From Rhizobiales bacterium TNE-4 (GTDB taxonomy: Bacteria > Pseudomonadota > Alphaproteobacteria > Rhizobiales > Beijerinckiaceae): 64,000 nucleotides of DNA. A model generated the notes under the pieces. It did not search any database. It had not been told where the DNA came from and was given only the letters and a program-made list of their open reading frames with translations. Location of the stretch: positions 124,001 to 188,000 of the forward strand of contig JAHRCV010000002.1 in the NCBI GenBank assembly GCA_019083985.1, given 5' to 3'. Position 1 is the stretch's first letter, and every line of letters starts with the position of its first letter. Of the stretch, positions 19,235 through 28,183 are shown piece after piece. Made by a program: the position numbers and the translations under genes.

Positions 19235-19996
19235 ATGACCATTGCCGCCGATTCCCCGCTCGTCACCAAGGTCGTCCCCTCTCCCAATCAGGGTGAGCGG
19301 AAGGATGGCCGCCGCCCCGACATGATCGTGCTGCATTACACGGGGATGAAGGATGGCGTGTCTGCTTTGCAGCAACTGACCAATCCGCTGGCGGAGGTCT
19401 CAAGCCATTATCTCATCTGGGAAGATGGCCGCATCTTCCAGCTCGTGCCGGAAAGCGCGCGCGCTTGGCATGCGGGCGCTGGCAGTTGGGGCAGCGACAC
19501 CGACATCAATTCCTGCTCGATTGGGATCGAGATCGTAAATGGCGGCCATGATTATGGCCTGCCCGATTTCACGCCCGCGCAGATCGATGCCAGCATTGCG
19601 CTGTGCCGGGATATCGCGACACGCTGGTCGATCCAGCCGCACCGCATTCTCGCGCATTCAGATACTGCCCCGGCACGCAAGGCCGATCCGGGCGAAAAAT
19701 TTCCGTGGGATGCCTTGGCCGCTGCCGGTGTTGGCCATTTTGTGCCCCCTGTCCCGGTGACGGATGGCCCCCGCTTCGCACGCGGTGCTGAAGGGCCGCC
19801 TGTGCAAGCTTTGCAAGCCATGCTGGCGCTTTATGGCTATGCGCTACCGGTGACCGGCGTGTTCGACGATGCGACCGAACAAGTCGTGACCGCGTTCCAA
19901 CGCCATTTTCGTCCCGCTTGCGTCGATGGCGTTGCCGACATTGCGACGATCAAGACCCTGCGCGATTTGATCGCGGCACTGCCCGCGGTAGCGTGA
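19235..19996 (+). CDS. N-acetylmuramoyl-L-alanine amidase (AmpD-like) with peptidoglycan-binding domain
   Basis: Zinc amidase that cuts the MurNAc-L-Ala bond. The 253-residue product has an amidase_2 domain with LHYTG (H34), HYLIWEDGRIFQLV, and AHSDTAPARKADPG. H34, H141 and D151 are the expected zinc ligands. A C-terminal PG_binding_1 repeat follows (PVQALQAMLALYGYALPVTGVFDDATEQVVTAFQRHF). No signal peptide is visible, so it resembles cytoplasmic AmpD/AmiD-type recycling enzymes that act on anhydro-muropeptides. The nearby transglycosylase on the other strand would make such products. No ampC/ampR is nearby. Confidence 0.92.
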   Translation: MTIAADSPLVTKVVPSPNQGERKDGRRPDMIVLHYTGMKDGVSALQQLTNPLAEVSSHYLIWEDGRIFQLVPESARAWHAGAGSWGSDTDINSCSIGIEIVNGGHDYGLPDFTPAQIDASIALCRDIATRWSIQPHRILAHSDTAPARKADPGEKFPWDALAAAGVGHFVPPVPVTDGPRFARGAEGPPVQALQAMLALYGYALPVTGVFDDATEQVVTAFQRHFRPACVDGVADIATIKTLRDLIAALPAVA

Positions 19997-20059
19997 TCGC
20001 GGCACCCTTGCAGACAGCCGAGAGGCTTCCCACTTCCTGTAACGTCACAGGAGGACATC

Positions 20060-20476
20060 ATGAACACCAATGCGTCCGGTCACTGGCGCTGGAAGCCCGT
20101 CGACATCATCGTCATGGTTGCGGCGTTCGTTCTGTTTTGGCCGCTCGGCCTCGTCTTCATTGCGTGGAAATTCTGGAACGACCGACAGGCAAACCCAACC
20201 GATCTTGAAGTTGTGTTTCGCCAAATCGGCGATCGCGTCTGGCGTTTGGCGGAAGCCGCATCCGAAGAATTACGCCGCCTGTTTGGCAAGGCTGGTATGA
20301 GCCGCGAGACCGGCAATGCGGAGTTCGATGCCTATATCCGGCGCCGCGAAGCGGAAATGGCTGCGCAGAAGATGGCACTCGATGAAGAAATCGCAGCGTT
20401 TCGCGATTTCTTGGCCCGCGACCATGAAGCCGCGCGCGATGCTTATGAACGGTTCCGCAATACGCGGAAAGCTTAA
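20060..20476 (+). CDS. DUF2852 membrane-anchored protein
   Basis: A 138-residue protein with WRWKPVDIIVMVAAFVLFWPLGLVFIAWKFWND, one membrane helix followed by the aromatic WKFWN motif typical of DUF2852. An acidic and basic helical tail follows (AAASEELRRLF, RRREAEMAAQKMALDEEIAAFRDFLARD), likely coiled coil and cytoplasmic. Such proteins are common in Alphaproteobacteria and their function is not established. An AGGAGG-like site (CAGGAGGAC) lies just upstream. Its stop codon and that of convergent metF share the palindrome TTAA at 20473-20476. Confidence 0.8.
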   Translation: MNTNASGHWRWKPVDIIVMVAAFVLFWPLGLVFIAWKFWNDRQANPTDLEVVFRQIGDRVWRLAEAASEELRRLFGKAGMSRETGNAEFDAYIRRREAEMAAQKMALDEEIAAFRDFLARDHEAARDAYERFRNTRKA

Positions 20477-21342
20477 GCCGCCGCTTTGGCTTCAGGCTTA
20501 ACGCCGATCATCCGGCAGATCGCCAGAACAAGATCGGCCTTGTTCATCGTGTAGAAATGAAACAGGTCGACGCCCTGCTCCGCCAGCGCGTTGACCTGTT
20601 CGGCAGCGACCGCGGCTGCAACAAGCGCGCGCGTCGCCGGATCATCATCAAGGCCTTCAAAGCGATCCGCCAATTTGGCAGGCAGTGTCGCGCCACAACG
20701 TTCAGCGAATTTCGCCGTCTGCTTGTAATTTTGCACGGGCACGATGCCGGGCACGATCGGAATGTCGATCCCTGCTTTACGGACGCGATCGACGAAACGC
20801 AGATAAAGCTCATTATCGAAGAAGAACTGGGTGATGGCGCGCGTCGCACCTGCATCGATCTTCGCTTTCAGCACGTCGATATCGTGATCAAGGCTCGGGC
20901 TTTCGGGATGTTTTTCCGGGTAAGCCGAGACAGACACTTCGAAATCGCCTTCCTTGCGGATGGCGCGGATCAGATCGGCTGTCGATTGAAAACCGTCTGG
21001 ATGCGGCACATAGGCCGTACCAAGCCCGGTCGCGGGATCGCCACGCAGCGCAACGATATGTTTCACGCCTGCATCGCGAAACCCGCGCACGACCTGAATG
21101 ACGGACTCGCGCGTAGCATCGACGCAAGTGAGATGCGCCGCAGGCGTGAGGTCCGTGTCCTGCGCAAGCCGCGCCACCGTTGCATGCGTGCGCTCGCGCG
21201 TGGAGCCACCCGCACCATAAGTCACGGATACAAAGTCTGGCTTGAGCGGCGCCAGTGCATTGATTGCACGCCAGAGGCTCGCTTCCGCCTCCTCGCTCTT
21301 CGGCGGAAAAAACTCAAAGGATACGCCGGGGCGCTTCGTCAT
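20473..21342 (-). CDS. metF: 5,10-methylenetetrahydrofolate reductase
   Basis: FAD enzyme that reduces methylene-THF to methyl-THF, the methyl donor for methionine synthesis. VSFEFFPPKSEEAE at the N-terminus, SVTYGAGGSTRERT, HLTCVDATRE, IVALRGDP and FFFDNELYLRFVDR are MetF hallmarks. It follows the ArsR-methyltransferase gene. The ATG at 21342 overlaps that stop by one base (TGATG), and a GTG at 21345 is an alternative start. The two genes form an operon behind the 22355-22378 palindrome, which points to control by the SAM/SAH balance. Confidence 0.97.
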   Translation of the reverse strand: MTKRPGVSFEFFPPKSEEAEASLWRAINALAPLKPDFVSVTYGAGGSTRERTHATVARLAQDTDLTPAAHLTCVDATRESVIQVVRGFRDAGVKHIVALRGDPATGLGTAYVPHPDGFQSTADLIRAIRKEGDFEVSVSAYPEKHPESPSLDHDIDVLKAKIDAGATRAITQFFFDNELYLRFVDRVRKAGIDIPIVPGIVPVQNYKQTAKFAERCGATLPAKLADRFEGLDDDPATRALVAAAVAAEQVNALAEQGVDLFHFYTMNKADLVLAICRMIGVKPEAKAAA

Positions 21343-22337
21343 CACGCAATCTCCCGCGATTGAAGGGGCAGAGCTGGGCGCGGATCGCGCGCCAAAAACA
21401 AGGAAACAGTCAATTGATCGCTGGCACTCGCTTCGGGTGTCAGATCGCGATGCGACATAGGCTCCAAACCAGCATCACGGAACCAACCATCCATCTGTTG
21501 CGCCGAAAAACCGAGGCGGCGATGCGCCTGCTCGCTGCGCAGAAATTCGTGGTGATGCGGCGCGAAATCGACAACGAGCAACCGACCGCCGGGCTTGAGA
21601 CGCAGCGCGGCTTCACGCAGTGCGCGCGCCGGATCATCGAGGAAGTGCAACACCTGATGCAGAATGATGGTGTCGAACCCCTGCATCTCGAAAGGGAGCG
21701 CGTAGACATCGCATTGCCGGAGTTCAGCCCGAACACCTGCTTGGGCGAGTTGTGCACGCGCCACGGCCAACATTGCATGGCTGGCATCAACGCCGACGAG
21801 GCGCTCGGCACGGTCGGCCAAAACTTGCAACATGCGACCCGTACCTGTGCCCAGATCGAGAAGGGCACCGCAGGAGCGATCGCCAAGCGCGGCACGCACC
21901 GCCGCTTCGACTTCGTCATCCGCAACATGAAGCGAACGAATGCGATCCCATTCGGCGGCATGACGGGCGAAATAGGTTTGTGCAGCTTCCGCCCGCGCGG
22001 CACGAACAGCATCAAGACGCTGCCGATCCGCCATCAGGGTCGCATCGGTCGGGTCGAGCGTGGCAATCAGCGCCCGGGCTAGCGCCCCGCCTTCGCCTTG
22101 CGGCGCAAGTGCAAAGAAGGCCCACGCCCCTTCGCGATGCCGAATGAGGAGCCCTGCCTCGACCATCAGTTTGAGATGGCGGGAAATGCGGGGTTGCGAC
22201 TGGCCAAGAATGTCGGTCAGATCGGAAACGGAGAGTTCGCCAGTGGCCAGCAAGGCGAGCAGACGCAGGCGCGTATCTTCGCCCGCCGCCCTTAAGGCGG
22301 CCACCATCGGCTCCAGACCCATTGAGGTTGCCGCCAC
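21342..22337 (-). CDS. ArsR-family regulator fused to a SAM methyltransferase domain (SahR-like)
   Basis: A 331-residue two-domain protein. Residues 1-100 form an ArsR winged helix (RLRLLALLATGELSVSDLTDILGQSQPRISRHLKLMVEAGLL). Residues 140-330 carry a class I methyltransferase fold (LLDLGTGTGRMLQVLADRAERLVGVDAS, DTIILHQVLHFLDDP, LKPGGRLLVVDF). No metal-binding cysteine motif is seen. Fusions of this kind next to metF in Alphaproteobacteria resemble SahR, a regulator that senses S-adenosylhomocysteine and controls methionine-cycle genes. The methyltransferase domain may thus act as a SAM/SAH sensor. Function is inferred from architecture, operon and operator. Confidence 0.85.
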   Translation of the reverse strand: MAATSMGLEPMVAALRAAGEDTRLRLLALLATGELSVSDLTDILGQSQPRISRHLKLMVEAGLLIRHREGAWAFFALAPQGEGGALARALIATLDPTDATLMADRQRLDAVRAARAEAAQTYFARHAAEWDRIRSLHVADDEVEAAVRAALGDRSCGALLDLGTGTGRMLQVLADRAERLVGVDASHAMLAVARAQLAQAGVRAELRQCDVYALPFEMQGFDTIILHQVLHFLDDPARALREAALRLKPGGRLLVVDFAPHHHEFLRSEQAHRRLGFSAQQMDGWFRDAGLEPMSHRDLTPEASASDQLTVSLFLARDPRPALPLQSREIA

Positions 22338-22354
22338 TGCCAGCTCCCGTTTAA

Positions 22355-22378
22355 CGATATAAAGATATCTTTATATCG
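22355..22378 (-). promoter_or_regulatory. Perfect 24-bp palindrome, operator for the sahR-like/metF operon
   Basis: The half-site CGATATAAAGAT is followed at once by its exact reverse complement ATCTTTATATCG, 18 nt upstream of the ArsR-type gene start. ArsR-family proteins bind AT-rich palindromes of this size, and the position fits autoregulation. It is probably also the SahR-type site controlling metF. Confidence 0.75.
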
Positions 22379-22401
22379 ACTGAGCGGTGTGTCAAGCCGC
22401 T

Positions 22402-23868
22402 TCAGCGGAAAGGCGGCTCATCGAAGCTGCGCAGCTTGCGGGAATGCAGCGATAACCGGTTCTCCCGCAGCAAATCGAGGGCAGCGAGCCCGATCTCGAG
22501 ATGCTGACTGACGGCCCGCTGGTAAAAGGCGCTAGCTGCACCGGGCAGCTTGATCTCCCCATGCAGCGGCTTGTCCGATACGCACAACAGCGTTCCATAG
22601 GGTACGCGGAAGCGGAAGCCCTGCGCCGCGATGGTGCCACTTTCCATATCGACCGCAATCGCGCGCGAGAGGTTGATCCGTCGCCGCTCCTGAGACCACC
22701 GCAATTCCCAATTCCGATCATCATAGGTGACGACCGTGCCGGTGCGCAGACGGCGCTTCAGCGCTTCACCATCTTCACCCGTCACGCTTTGCGCTGCGAT
22801 TTGCAAAGCGGTCTGCACTTCGGCAAGCGCCGGGATCGGAATGTCAGTCGGCACCAAAGAATCGAGAATGTGATCTTGCCGCAAATAACCATGCGCAAGC
22901 ACGTAATCACCAATCTGTTGCGACGGCCGGAGCCCGCCGCAATGGCCCACCATCAACCAGACATGCGGACGCAAAACAGCCAAATGATCGGTGATGGTTT
23001 TGGCATTTGACGGCCCAACGCCGATATTGACCAGCGTCGCTCCCTGCCCATTCGCCCGCTTCAGGTGATAGGCGGGCATTTGAAACCGCGTCCATGGCGC
23101 GGCTGCAATAATCGCGTCGATGGCGTGATCGTCATGGCGCGCATCCAGTGTCACATCACCAGGCAGGGAAAGCGACACCGCCCGCCCCGCCCTAATTTCA
23201 GCAATGCCACGCCGGATAAACTGATCGACATAGCGATGATAATTGGTCAGCAAAATCCATGGCTGCACATCGCGCCAATCCGTGCCGCAATAATGCACGA
23301 GCCGCCTGAGCGAATAGTCAACGCGCACTGCATCAAACAAAGCGAGCGGTTGCGGCCCGTGATCATGCCAAAGTCCATCGGCAATTTCATCGCCAACGAC
23401 AGACAAAAGCGGCACCGGGAATGAACGCGCCAATTCGCTGGCGCTCGCCGTGCCACGTGCAAGCTCATCCCCGCTCTCGATCACATAAGGATAAGGGATT
23501 TCTTGACGGCTCCGGCCGACATGGGCCACCGCACCATAATCCCCCATCAAGGGCGTGAGCTGCTCGAGCAGATAAGCGCGAAACGCATGCGGCTGTGTGA
23601 CCGTTGTTCCAAAAACACCCGGGCCAGAAAATTTTGCAAAAGCGCGCCGATTGGACGGCGTCGCGCCTTCGGGCCGATAGGTCAGCGTCAGGCCGGGATA
23701 GCAGAATTGCTGCCGCAGAGCGGGATCAGGCGGCGTACCGGTTTCTAGAAAGTGCTGGAGCGCATGGCGCAACGCGGCCACCGCCTGCTCATAACGCTCC
23801 TGCAACGCATCGACCACGTCACGCGGCTCGCTCAAACGAATGGGATCGATCAGAAAGGGTTCAGCCAT
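22402..23868 (-). CDS. amn: AMP nucleosidase
   Basis: Hydrolyses AMP to adenine and ribose 5-phosphate, in purine salvage and control of the AMP pool. The 488-residue length is typical of Amn. An N-terminal AMP-nucleosidase domain (YRPEGATPSNRRAFAKFSGPGVFGTTVTQPHAFRAYL) precedes a C-terminal nucleoside phosphorylase fold (VNIGVGPSNAKTITDHLAVLRP, VGHCGGLRPSQQIGDYVLA, VDMESGTIAAQGFRFRVPYGTLLCVSDKPLHGEIK). The ATG at 23868 (MAEPFLIDP) is preferred over one at 23895. It lies downstream of and in line with csp but behind a terminator, so it is probably transcribed on its own. Confidence 0.95.
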   Translation of the reverse strand: MAEPFLIDPIRLSEPRDVVDALQERYEQAVAALRHALQHFLETGTPPDPALRQQFCYPGLTLTYRPEGATPSNRRAFAKFSGPGVFGTTVTQPHAFRAYLLEQLTPLMGDYGAVAHVGRSRQEIPYPYVIESGDELARGTASASELARSFPVPLLSVVGDEIADGLWHDHGPQPLALFDAVRVDYSLRRLVHYCGTDWRDVQPWILLTNYHRYVDQFIRRGIAEIRAGRAVSLSLPGDVTLDARHDDHAIDAIIAAAPWTRFQMPAYHLKRANGQGATLVNIGVGPSNAKTITDHLAVLRPHVWLMVGHCGGLRPSQQIGDYVLAHGYLRQDHILDSLVPTDIPIPALAEVQTALQIAAQSVTGEDGEALKRRLRTGTVVTYDDRNWELRWSQERRRINLSRAIAVDMESGTIAAQGFRFRVPYGTLLCVSDKPLHGEIKLPGAASAFYQRAVSQHLEIGLAALDLLRENRLSLHSRKLRSFDEPPFR

Positions 23869-23897
23869 GGACGATGATCCAACGCTAAGGCGCAATG

Positions 23898-23924
23898 AAA
23901 AAAGACGCGATGACTGACATCGCG
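23898..23924 (-). terminator. Rho-independent terminator of the cold-shock gene
   Basis: On the minus strand CGCGATG / CATCGCG (23906-23912 with 23918-23924) form a stem with a 5-base loop, followed by TCTTTTTT. It lies about 60 nt after the csp stop. Confidence 0.8.
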
Positions 23925-23984
23925 CCCTTTGTGTTTGCCGAGAATGACGAAGCGGCGCAACCCCTCACGCCGGATCGCGCCTCG

Positions 23985-24188
23985 TTACCGAACCTCGAGA
24001 TTGACGGCGGCCGTCTTGCCGCCCTCGCTCTTCAATTCGAATTTCACCCGCTGGCCCTCATTCAAATTGCGCAAGCCCGCAGCCTCAAGCGCTGAAATAT
24101 GGACAAAGACGTCGCGCCCGCCATTTTCCGGCTGAATGAAGCCATAGCCGCGATCCGTTGAAAACCACTTCACGGTACCTTCCTGCAT
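23985..24188 (-). CDS. Cold-shock domain protein (CspA family)
   Basis: Single OB-fold, single-strand nucleic acid-binding protein of 67 residues, acting as an RNA chaperone. [29 protein letters not shown] contains RNP1 (GYGFIQP) and RNP2 (VFVHIS). It lies between ettA and amn with its own terminator. A gap of about 220 bases upstream without genes is long enough for the structured 5' leader common in csp mRNAs. I see no specific cold box there. Confidence 0.96.
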   Translation of the reverse strand: MQEGTVKWFSTDRGYGFIQPENGGRDVFVHISALEAAGLRNLNEGQRVKFELKSEGGKTAAVNLEVR

Positions 24189-24412
24189 CGAACTCCTCCA
24201 ACGCTCCGAAAACGTCGAAACGTAATTTCAAGACGCAGACGATTTGTTCCCCTCCGAGCCCAAACGACAGCCTTCCCCCGTATCGACAGCGGCCTTCTTT
24301 GTGAACGCCGCCGGATACAACCTAAACGTGTATATTCCGTTACGTTAATAAGATGACGTAAGATTATTTTCGTTTTGGTGAAGTTGAGAATGGGAAGCTT
24401 TGCCTTGACACG

Positions 24413-24440
24413 AAAAAGGCGGGCTCACGCCCGCCTTTTG
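24413..24440 (-). terminator. Terminator of ettA
   Basis: GGCGGGC (24418-24424) pairs with GCCCGCC (24429-24435) around TCAC. Runs of A on one side and T on the other let it work on both strands. On the minus strand it follows the ettA stop by about 20 nt. Confidence 0.85.
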
Positions 24441-24458
24441 CAATCAGCCCCCGCACGC

Positions 24459-26114
24459 TCAGCGCGTGAATTGTTTATATTTGATGCGCTTGGGAATAGT
24501 TGAATCAATGCCGAGGCGACGCTTCTTGTCTTCCTCGTAATCAGCGAAATTGCCTTCGAACCATTCGACGTGGCTGTCGCCTTCGAACGCCAACATATGC
24601 GTCGCGATCCGGTCGAGGAAGAAGCGATCATGGCTGATGATGACCGCGCAACCGGCGAAATCCTCGAGCGCTTCTTCCAGCGCGCGAAGCGTATCAACGT
24701 CGAGGTCGTTGGTGGGTTCGTCGAGCAGCAGAACGTTCGCGCCCGATTTCAGCATTTTGGCAAGATGCACGCGGTTGCGCTCACCACCAGAAAGCATGCC
24801 AACCTTCTTCTGCTGGTCGCCGCCCTTAAAGTTAAAAGCGGAGCAATAGGCGCGCGAATTGATCTCTTTTTTGCCAAGATAAAGCACGTCATTACCACCG
24901 GAAATTTCTTCCCACACGGTCTTCTTGTCATCAAGCGCATCACGCGACTGGTCGACATAGCCGAGCTGGACTGATTCACCGATGGTGATTTGGCCGTCAT
25001 CGGGCTTGTCCTGCCCCGTGATCATGCGGAACAGCGTCGTCTTACCCGCACCGTTCGGACCGATCACGCCAACAATGCCGCCTGGCGGCAATTTGAACGA
25101 CAGGCCATCAATGAGCAGCTTGTCGCCATAGCCCTTCTTGAGACCATCAAATTCAATGACATTATTGCCGAGCCGTTCAGCGACCGGAATGATGATCTGC
25201 GCCGTGCCGGGTGTCTTGTCGTTCTGCTTCGCCAGCAGATCTTCATAGCGCTGGATACGCGCCTTCGACTTGGCCTGACGTGCCTTCGGGCTGGCCGAAA
25301 TCCATTCGCGCTCGGCTTCAAGCGCACGCTGGCGCGCTTCTTCTTCGCGACCTTCCTGCTGCAGACGCTTCTGCTTCTGCTCGAGCCAAGAGGAATAATT
25401 GCCCTCATACGGAATGCCGCGACCGCGATCGAGTTCGAGAATCCAACCGGTGACATTGTCGAGGAAGTAGCGATCGTGGGTGACGATTAGGATCGCGCCG
25501 GGATAGGTCCGCAGATGGCCTTCGAGCCAGTTCACTGTTTCGGCGTCGAGATGGTTGGTCGGTTCGTCGAGAAGCAACAGATCGGGTTGCGACAAGAGGA
25601 GCTGGCACAGCGCGACACGACGCTTTTCACCGCCTGAGAGTTTCGACACGTCCCAATCATCCGGCGGGCAGCGCAGTGCATCCATCGCCTGATCGACTTT
25701 GGAGTCGAGATCCCAAAGCCCCTTGGCTTCGATCTCGTCCTGCAGCTTCATCATCTCGTCCGCTGTCTCGTCGGAATAATTCATCGCGAGTTCGTTGTAG
25801 CGGTCGAGGATCGCCTTTTGTGCGGCGACACCTTCCATCACGTTTTCACGGACATTCTTAGAGGCGTCGAGCTGGGGCTCCTGCGGCAGATAGCCGACGC
25901 GCGCGCCATCAGCAGCCCAGGCTTCGCCGGTCCATTCCTTGTCGGTGCCTGCCATGATGCGCAAAAGCGTGGACTTACCGGCACCGTTGACGCCGAGCAC
26001 ACCAATCTTCGCACCCGGGTAGAAGGACAAGTGGATATTGTCCAAAACCTTCTTACCGCCCGGATAGGCCTTCGACAGACCCTGCATGTGGTAGACATAT
26101 TGATACGAGGCCAT
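24459..26114 (-). CDS. ettA: Energy-dependent translational throttle protein EttA (ABC-F)
   Basis: Soluble ABC-F ATPase that binds the ribosomal E site and gates the first elongation step by the ATP/ADP ratio. The 551-residue product has two ATPase domains without membrane segments: Walker [12 protein letters not shown] and [11 protein letters not shown], signatures [15 protein letters not shown] and [15 protein letters not shown], and a linker with the P-site tRNA-interaction motif region between them. The N-terminus [23 protein letters not shown] and the arm region are typical of EttA rather than Uup or YheS. It is monocistronic. Confidence 0.96.
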   Translation of the reverse strand: MASYQYVYHMQGLSKAYPGGKKVLDNIHLSFYPGAKIGVLGVNGAGKSTLLRIMAGTDKEWTGEAWAADGARVGYLPQEPQLDASKNVRENVMEGVAAQKAILDRYNELAMNYSDETADEMMKLQDEIEAKGLWDLDSKVDQAMDALRCPPDDWDVSKLSGGEKRRVALCQLLLSQPDLLLLDEPTNHLDAETVNWLEGHLRTYPGAILIVTHDRYFLDNVTGWILELDRGRGIPYEGNYSSWLEQKQKRLQQEGREEEARQRALEAEREWISASPKARQAKSKARIQRYEDLLAKQNDKTPGTAQIIIPVAERLGNNVIEFDGLKKGYGDKLLIDGLSFKLPPGGIVGVIGPNGAGKTTLFRMITGQDKPDDGQITIGESVQLGYVDQSRDALDDKKTVWEEISGGNDVLYLGKKEINSRAYCSAFNFKGGDQQKKVGMLSGGERNRVHLAKMLKSGANVLLLDEPTNDLDVDTLRALEEALEDFAGCAVIISHDRFFLDRIATHMLAFEGDSHVEWFEGNFADYEEDKKRRLGIDSTIPKRIKYKQFTR

Positions 26115-26295
26115 GGCAGCCCTTCTCCAAAGGCAATGGGGCGGAAACGCTGCCTATCTAGCGACTGGCCCTGCACCGGACAAGGCGTTTCCGGCATTTC
26201 TGCCTAAAAGCGGCCAAGCTTCGGCCCTGCTCTTGCCCAGAGCTGGTGCGACAAGACCAAAGCCGCTTCATCAGGAAGGCGCGAGGGAGATGGGA

Positions 26296-27021
26296 ATGCC
26301 GGTCTATTCTCTGCGATTTGCCGTAGCAGCCTTGCTGTTCGCCTGCATCACCGCTCTGGCCGCTTGGCCTGCGCGCGCCGCTGAGACAGTCCCAGCGATC
26401 ACAGTTGAAGGCCGCGGTGAGGCGCAGGGGAAACCCGATGTCGCCACCGTCACGCTCGGCATTGTCACACAAGGCAAAACATCGGCTGAGGCGATGGAGG
26501 CCAATGCGAAGATTGCCGCAACCCTCTTAAATCAGCTGCGCGAACGGGGTCTTGCCGACCGCGATCTGATGACCGTCGGCCTCAATCTCACGCCTGATTA
26601 TGTGCAAGACAAAGACCGCACAGGCCCGCCGAAGATTGCAGCCTATCGCGCCAGCAACCGGCTATCCGTCCGCTTGCGCGATTTGACCAAGATCGGTGCC
26701 GTGCTTGATCTCGCCACAGCGGCAGGCGTCAACGACATCAGCGGACCTATCTTCGGCGTAGCGGATGCGCAAGCCTTACAAGATGAGGCGCGCAAGAAAG
26801 CCGCGGCTGACGCGCGCCGCGTGGCCGAACTCTATGCGCAGAGCTTGGGTGTGAAGCTTGGGACCATTCGCGAGATCAGCGACACCACATCGCCTCGCGC
26901 CCTGCCCGAACCGCGCATGCTGCGCGGCGCGCCGGCCGCCATGGCAGCCACGCCTCCGGTCGAAGCCGGCGAACTGACCGCACAAGCGAGCGTGTCAGTG
27001 ACGTTCGAGTTGATCAAATAA
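26296..27021 (+). CDS. SIMPL domain (DUF541) periplasmic protein
   Basis: A 241-residue secreted protein. A signal peptide (RFAVAALLFACITALAAWPARAAE) is followed by a SIMPL domain: ITVEGRGEAQGKPDVATVTLGI, KTSAEAMEANAKIAATLLNQL, LRDLTKIGAVLDLATAAGVND, and ARKKAAADARRVAELYAQSLGVKLG. The family includes E. coli YggE, linked to oxidative stress protection, but a precise activity is not known. The frame is open from 26113, but the ATG at 26296 follows a purine-rich GAGGGAGATGGG and starts the signal peptide. It overlaps the convergent DMT transporter gene by 8 bases. Confidence 0.88.
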   Translation: MPVYSLRFAVAALLFACITALAAWPARAAETVPAITVEGRGEAQGKPDVATVTLGIVTQGKTSAEAMEANAKIAATLLNQLRERGLADRDLMTVGLNLTPDYVQDKDRTGPPKIAAYRASNRLSVRLRDLTKIGAVLDLATAAGVNDISGPIFGVADAQALQDEARKKAAADARRVAELYAQSLGVKLGTIREISDTTSPRALPEPRMLRGAPAAMAATPPVEAGELTAQASVSVTFELIK

Positions 27022-27916
27022 AGGTCGCTGTCCGCATCAGCACAATGCCCGCAACAATCACGAGCGCCGCGACAATGCGCAAAGGCCGCGCTTTTTCTTT
27101 CAGCACGACAATGGCGATCAAGGTCGCAAACAAGATTGAGCTTTCGCGCAGCGCCGCAACGAGCGCGATCGGCGCAACGGTCATCGCCCAAATCACGATC
27201 CAATAAGCGACAAAACCCATCGCACCGCCAGCCATGCCGGGGACGAGCGCCGGGCGTGCTTGTTTCAACCAATCGACCCCGCGCGTGGCGAGCGTGTAAA
27301 TCAGAAGAAAACCGCCATCGAGCACGAACATGGCCGCCGCATAGGCGTGCGGGTTACCCGACGCACGCGCACCCAGCCCATCCGAAATCGTGTAAAGCGT
27401 GATGGTGCAAGCCGTCAGCAAGGCAAAGAGTAAAGCGCGACCATCGACCGAGGACGCGCGCGAAAACGCCATCAGAGCAATGCCGGAGCCAAGGACGACG
27501 ATGCCTGCAATGGCCAGCGGCGGCAAAGGATCACCCACGAAGAGGAGTGAACCGATTAACGTCATCATGGGCGCCGCGCCGCGCGCAATCGGATAGACGA
27601 ACCCCATGTCGCCCACACGATAGGCTTCCGCCAGAGCGAGCCCATAGAAGAGATGGACAACACCGGAGAGCGCGAGCCAGCCCCATGACGCGGGTGCCGG
27701 TAGGCCGCTGAACATCAAGACCACGAGCCCCAATACGCCACAGGCCCCGTTAATCAGCACGATGGCCAGAAGCGGCTCGACGCGGAGCTTGACCACGGCA
27801 TTCCACCCGGCATGAAGCGCCGCGGCGGCAAGAACGGCCAGAAAGACGGTCAGTGACAAGGGTCGGAAATCCGGCGGAAGGAAACCGGACGGTAACGGTC
27901 CCGCCTCAGGATGCAA
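27014..27916 (-). CDS. DMT-family (EamA) membrane transporter
   Basis: A 300-residue protein with about ten membrane helices in two EamA repeats, as in drug/metabolite transporters. The first repeat runs LTVFLAVLAAAALHAGWNAVVK through GIVVLGSGIALMAF. The second starts ALLFALLTACTITLYTISDGLGAR and ends AALVIVAGIVLMRT. Substrates of this superfamily (amino acids, purines, drugs) cannot be told from sequence. Convergent with the SIMPL gene, and the first gene upstream of a tRNA read the other way. Confidence 0.85.
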   Translation of the reverse strand: MHPEAGPLPSGFLPPDFRPLSLTVFLAVLAAAALHAGWNAVVKLRVEPLLAIVLINGACGVLGLVVLMFSGLPAPASWGWLALSGVVHLFYGLALAEAYRVGDMGFVYPIARGAAPMMTLIGSLLFVGDPLPPLAIAGIVVLGSGIALMAFSRASSVDGRALLFALLTACTITLYTISDGLGARASGNPHAYAAAMFVLDGGFLLIYTLATRGVDWLKQARPALVPGMAGGAMGFVAYWIVIWAMTVAPIALVAALRESSILFATLIAIVVLKEKARPLRIVAALVIVAGIVLMRTATFI

Positions 27917-27940
27917 CCGGCCCGGAGGCGGCAGGCCGGA

Positions 27941-27968
27941 TTTGCACCCGGCCGGTCATCTATATTAT
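27941..27968 (+). promoter_or_regulatory. Weak promoter-like sequence for the tRNA gene
   Basis: TTTGCA (27941-27946) and TATTAT (27963-27968) are 16 bases apart and end 12 nt before the tRNA. Both hexamers deviate from consensus. Confidence 0.3.
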
Positions 27969-27979
27969 CACCGCGGCAA

Positions 27980-28055
27980 GGGCCCATAGCTCAATGGTTA
28001 GAGCCGACCGCTCATAACGGTCTGGTTCCAGGTTCGAGTCCTGGTGGGCCCACCA
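27980..28055 (+). tRNA. tRNA with CAU anticodon, probably tRNA-Ile2 (lysidine type)
   Basis: A 76-nt cloverleaf: acceptor GGGCCCA pairs with TGGGCCC, D arm GCTC...GAGC, anticodon stem GACCG/CGGTC with loop CTCATAA (anticodon CAT), T stem CCAGG/CCTGG with TTCGAGT, and an encoded CCA end. CAU occurs in initiator Met, elongator Met and Ile2. The acceptor and the AATGGTTAGAGC D loop look more like Ile2 (E. coli ileX type), which TilS changes to read AUA. It lacks the three G-C pairs in the anticodon stem that mark initiators. Elongator Met is not fully excluded. Confidence 0.9.
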
Positions 28056-28183
28056 TTTCCCTAAATCCTCGCTGAACGAACCGGTTCGCGGCTGCATGCC
28101 CGGCCCGCGGGCCCTCCCCGGAACTGCCGCGGCCCGCGGATGGTTCACTCTCCATGTGGGAGCGGGTGAACAGGGAAAAGGCA

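Noticed and set aside
20557-21363. 268-codon plus-strand frame over metF
   Set aside because: metF is unambiguous on the minus strand; this product shows no domain.
23895-24095. Short plus-strand frame starting in the csp terminator
   Set aside because: Its first codons are the terminator hairpin and the rest is antisense to the cold-shock gene.
24189-24411. Possible riboswitch or thermosensor upstream of csp
   Set aside because: A long leader is plausible for a cold-shock gene, but I found no defined cold box or stable alternative structures by eye.
27980-28055. Possible phage or island attachment site at the tRNA
   Set aside because: No integrase, no repeated tRNA 3' end elsewhere in the window that I could find, and the downstream genes are ordinary.
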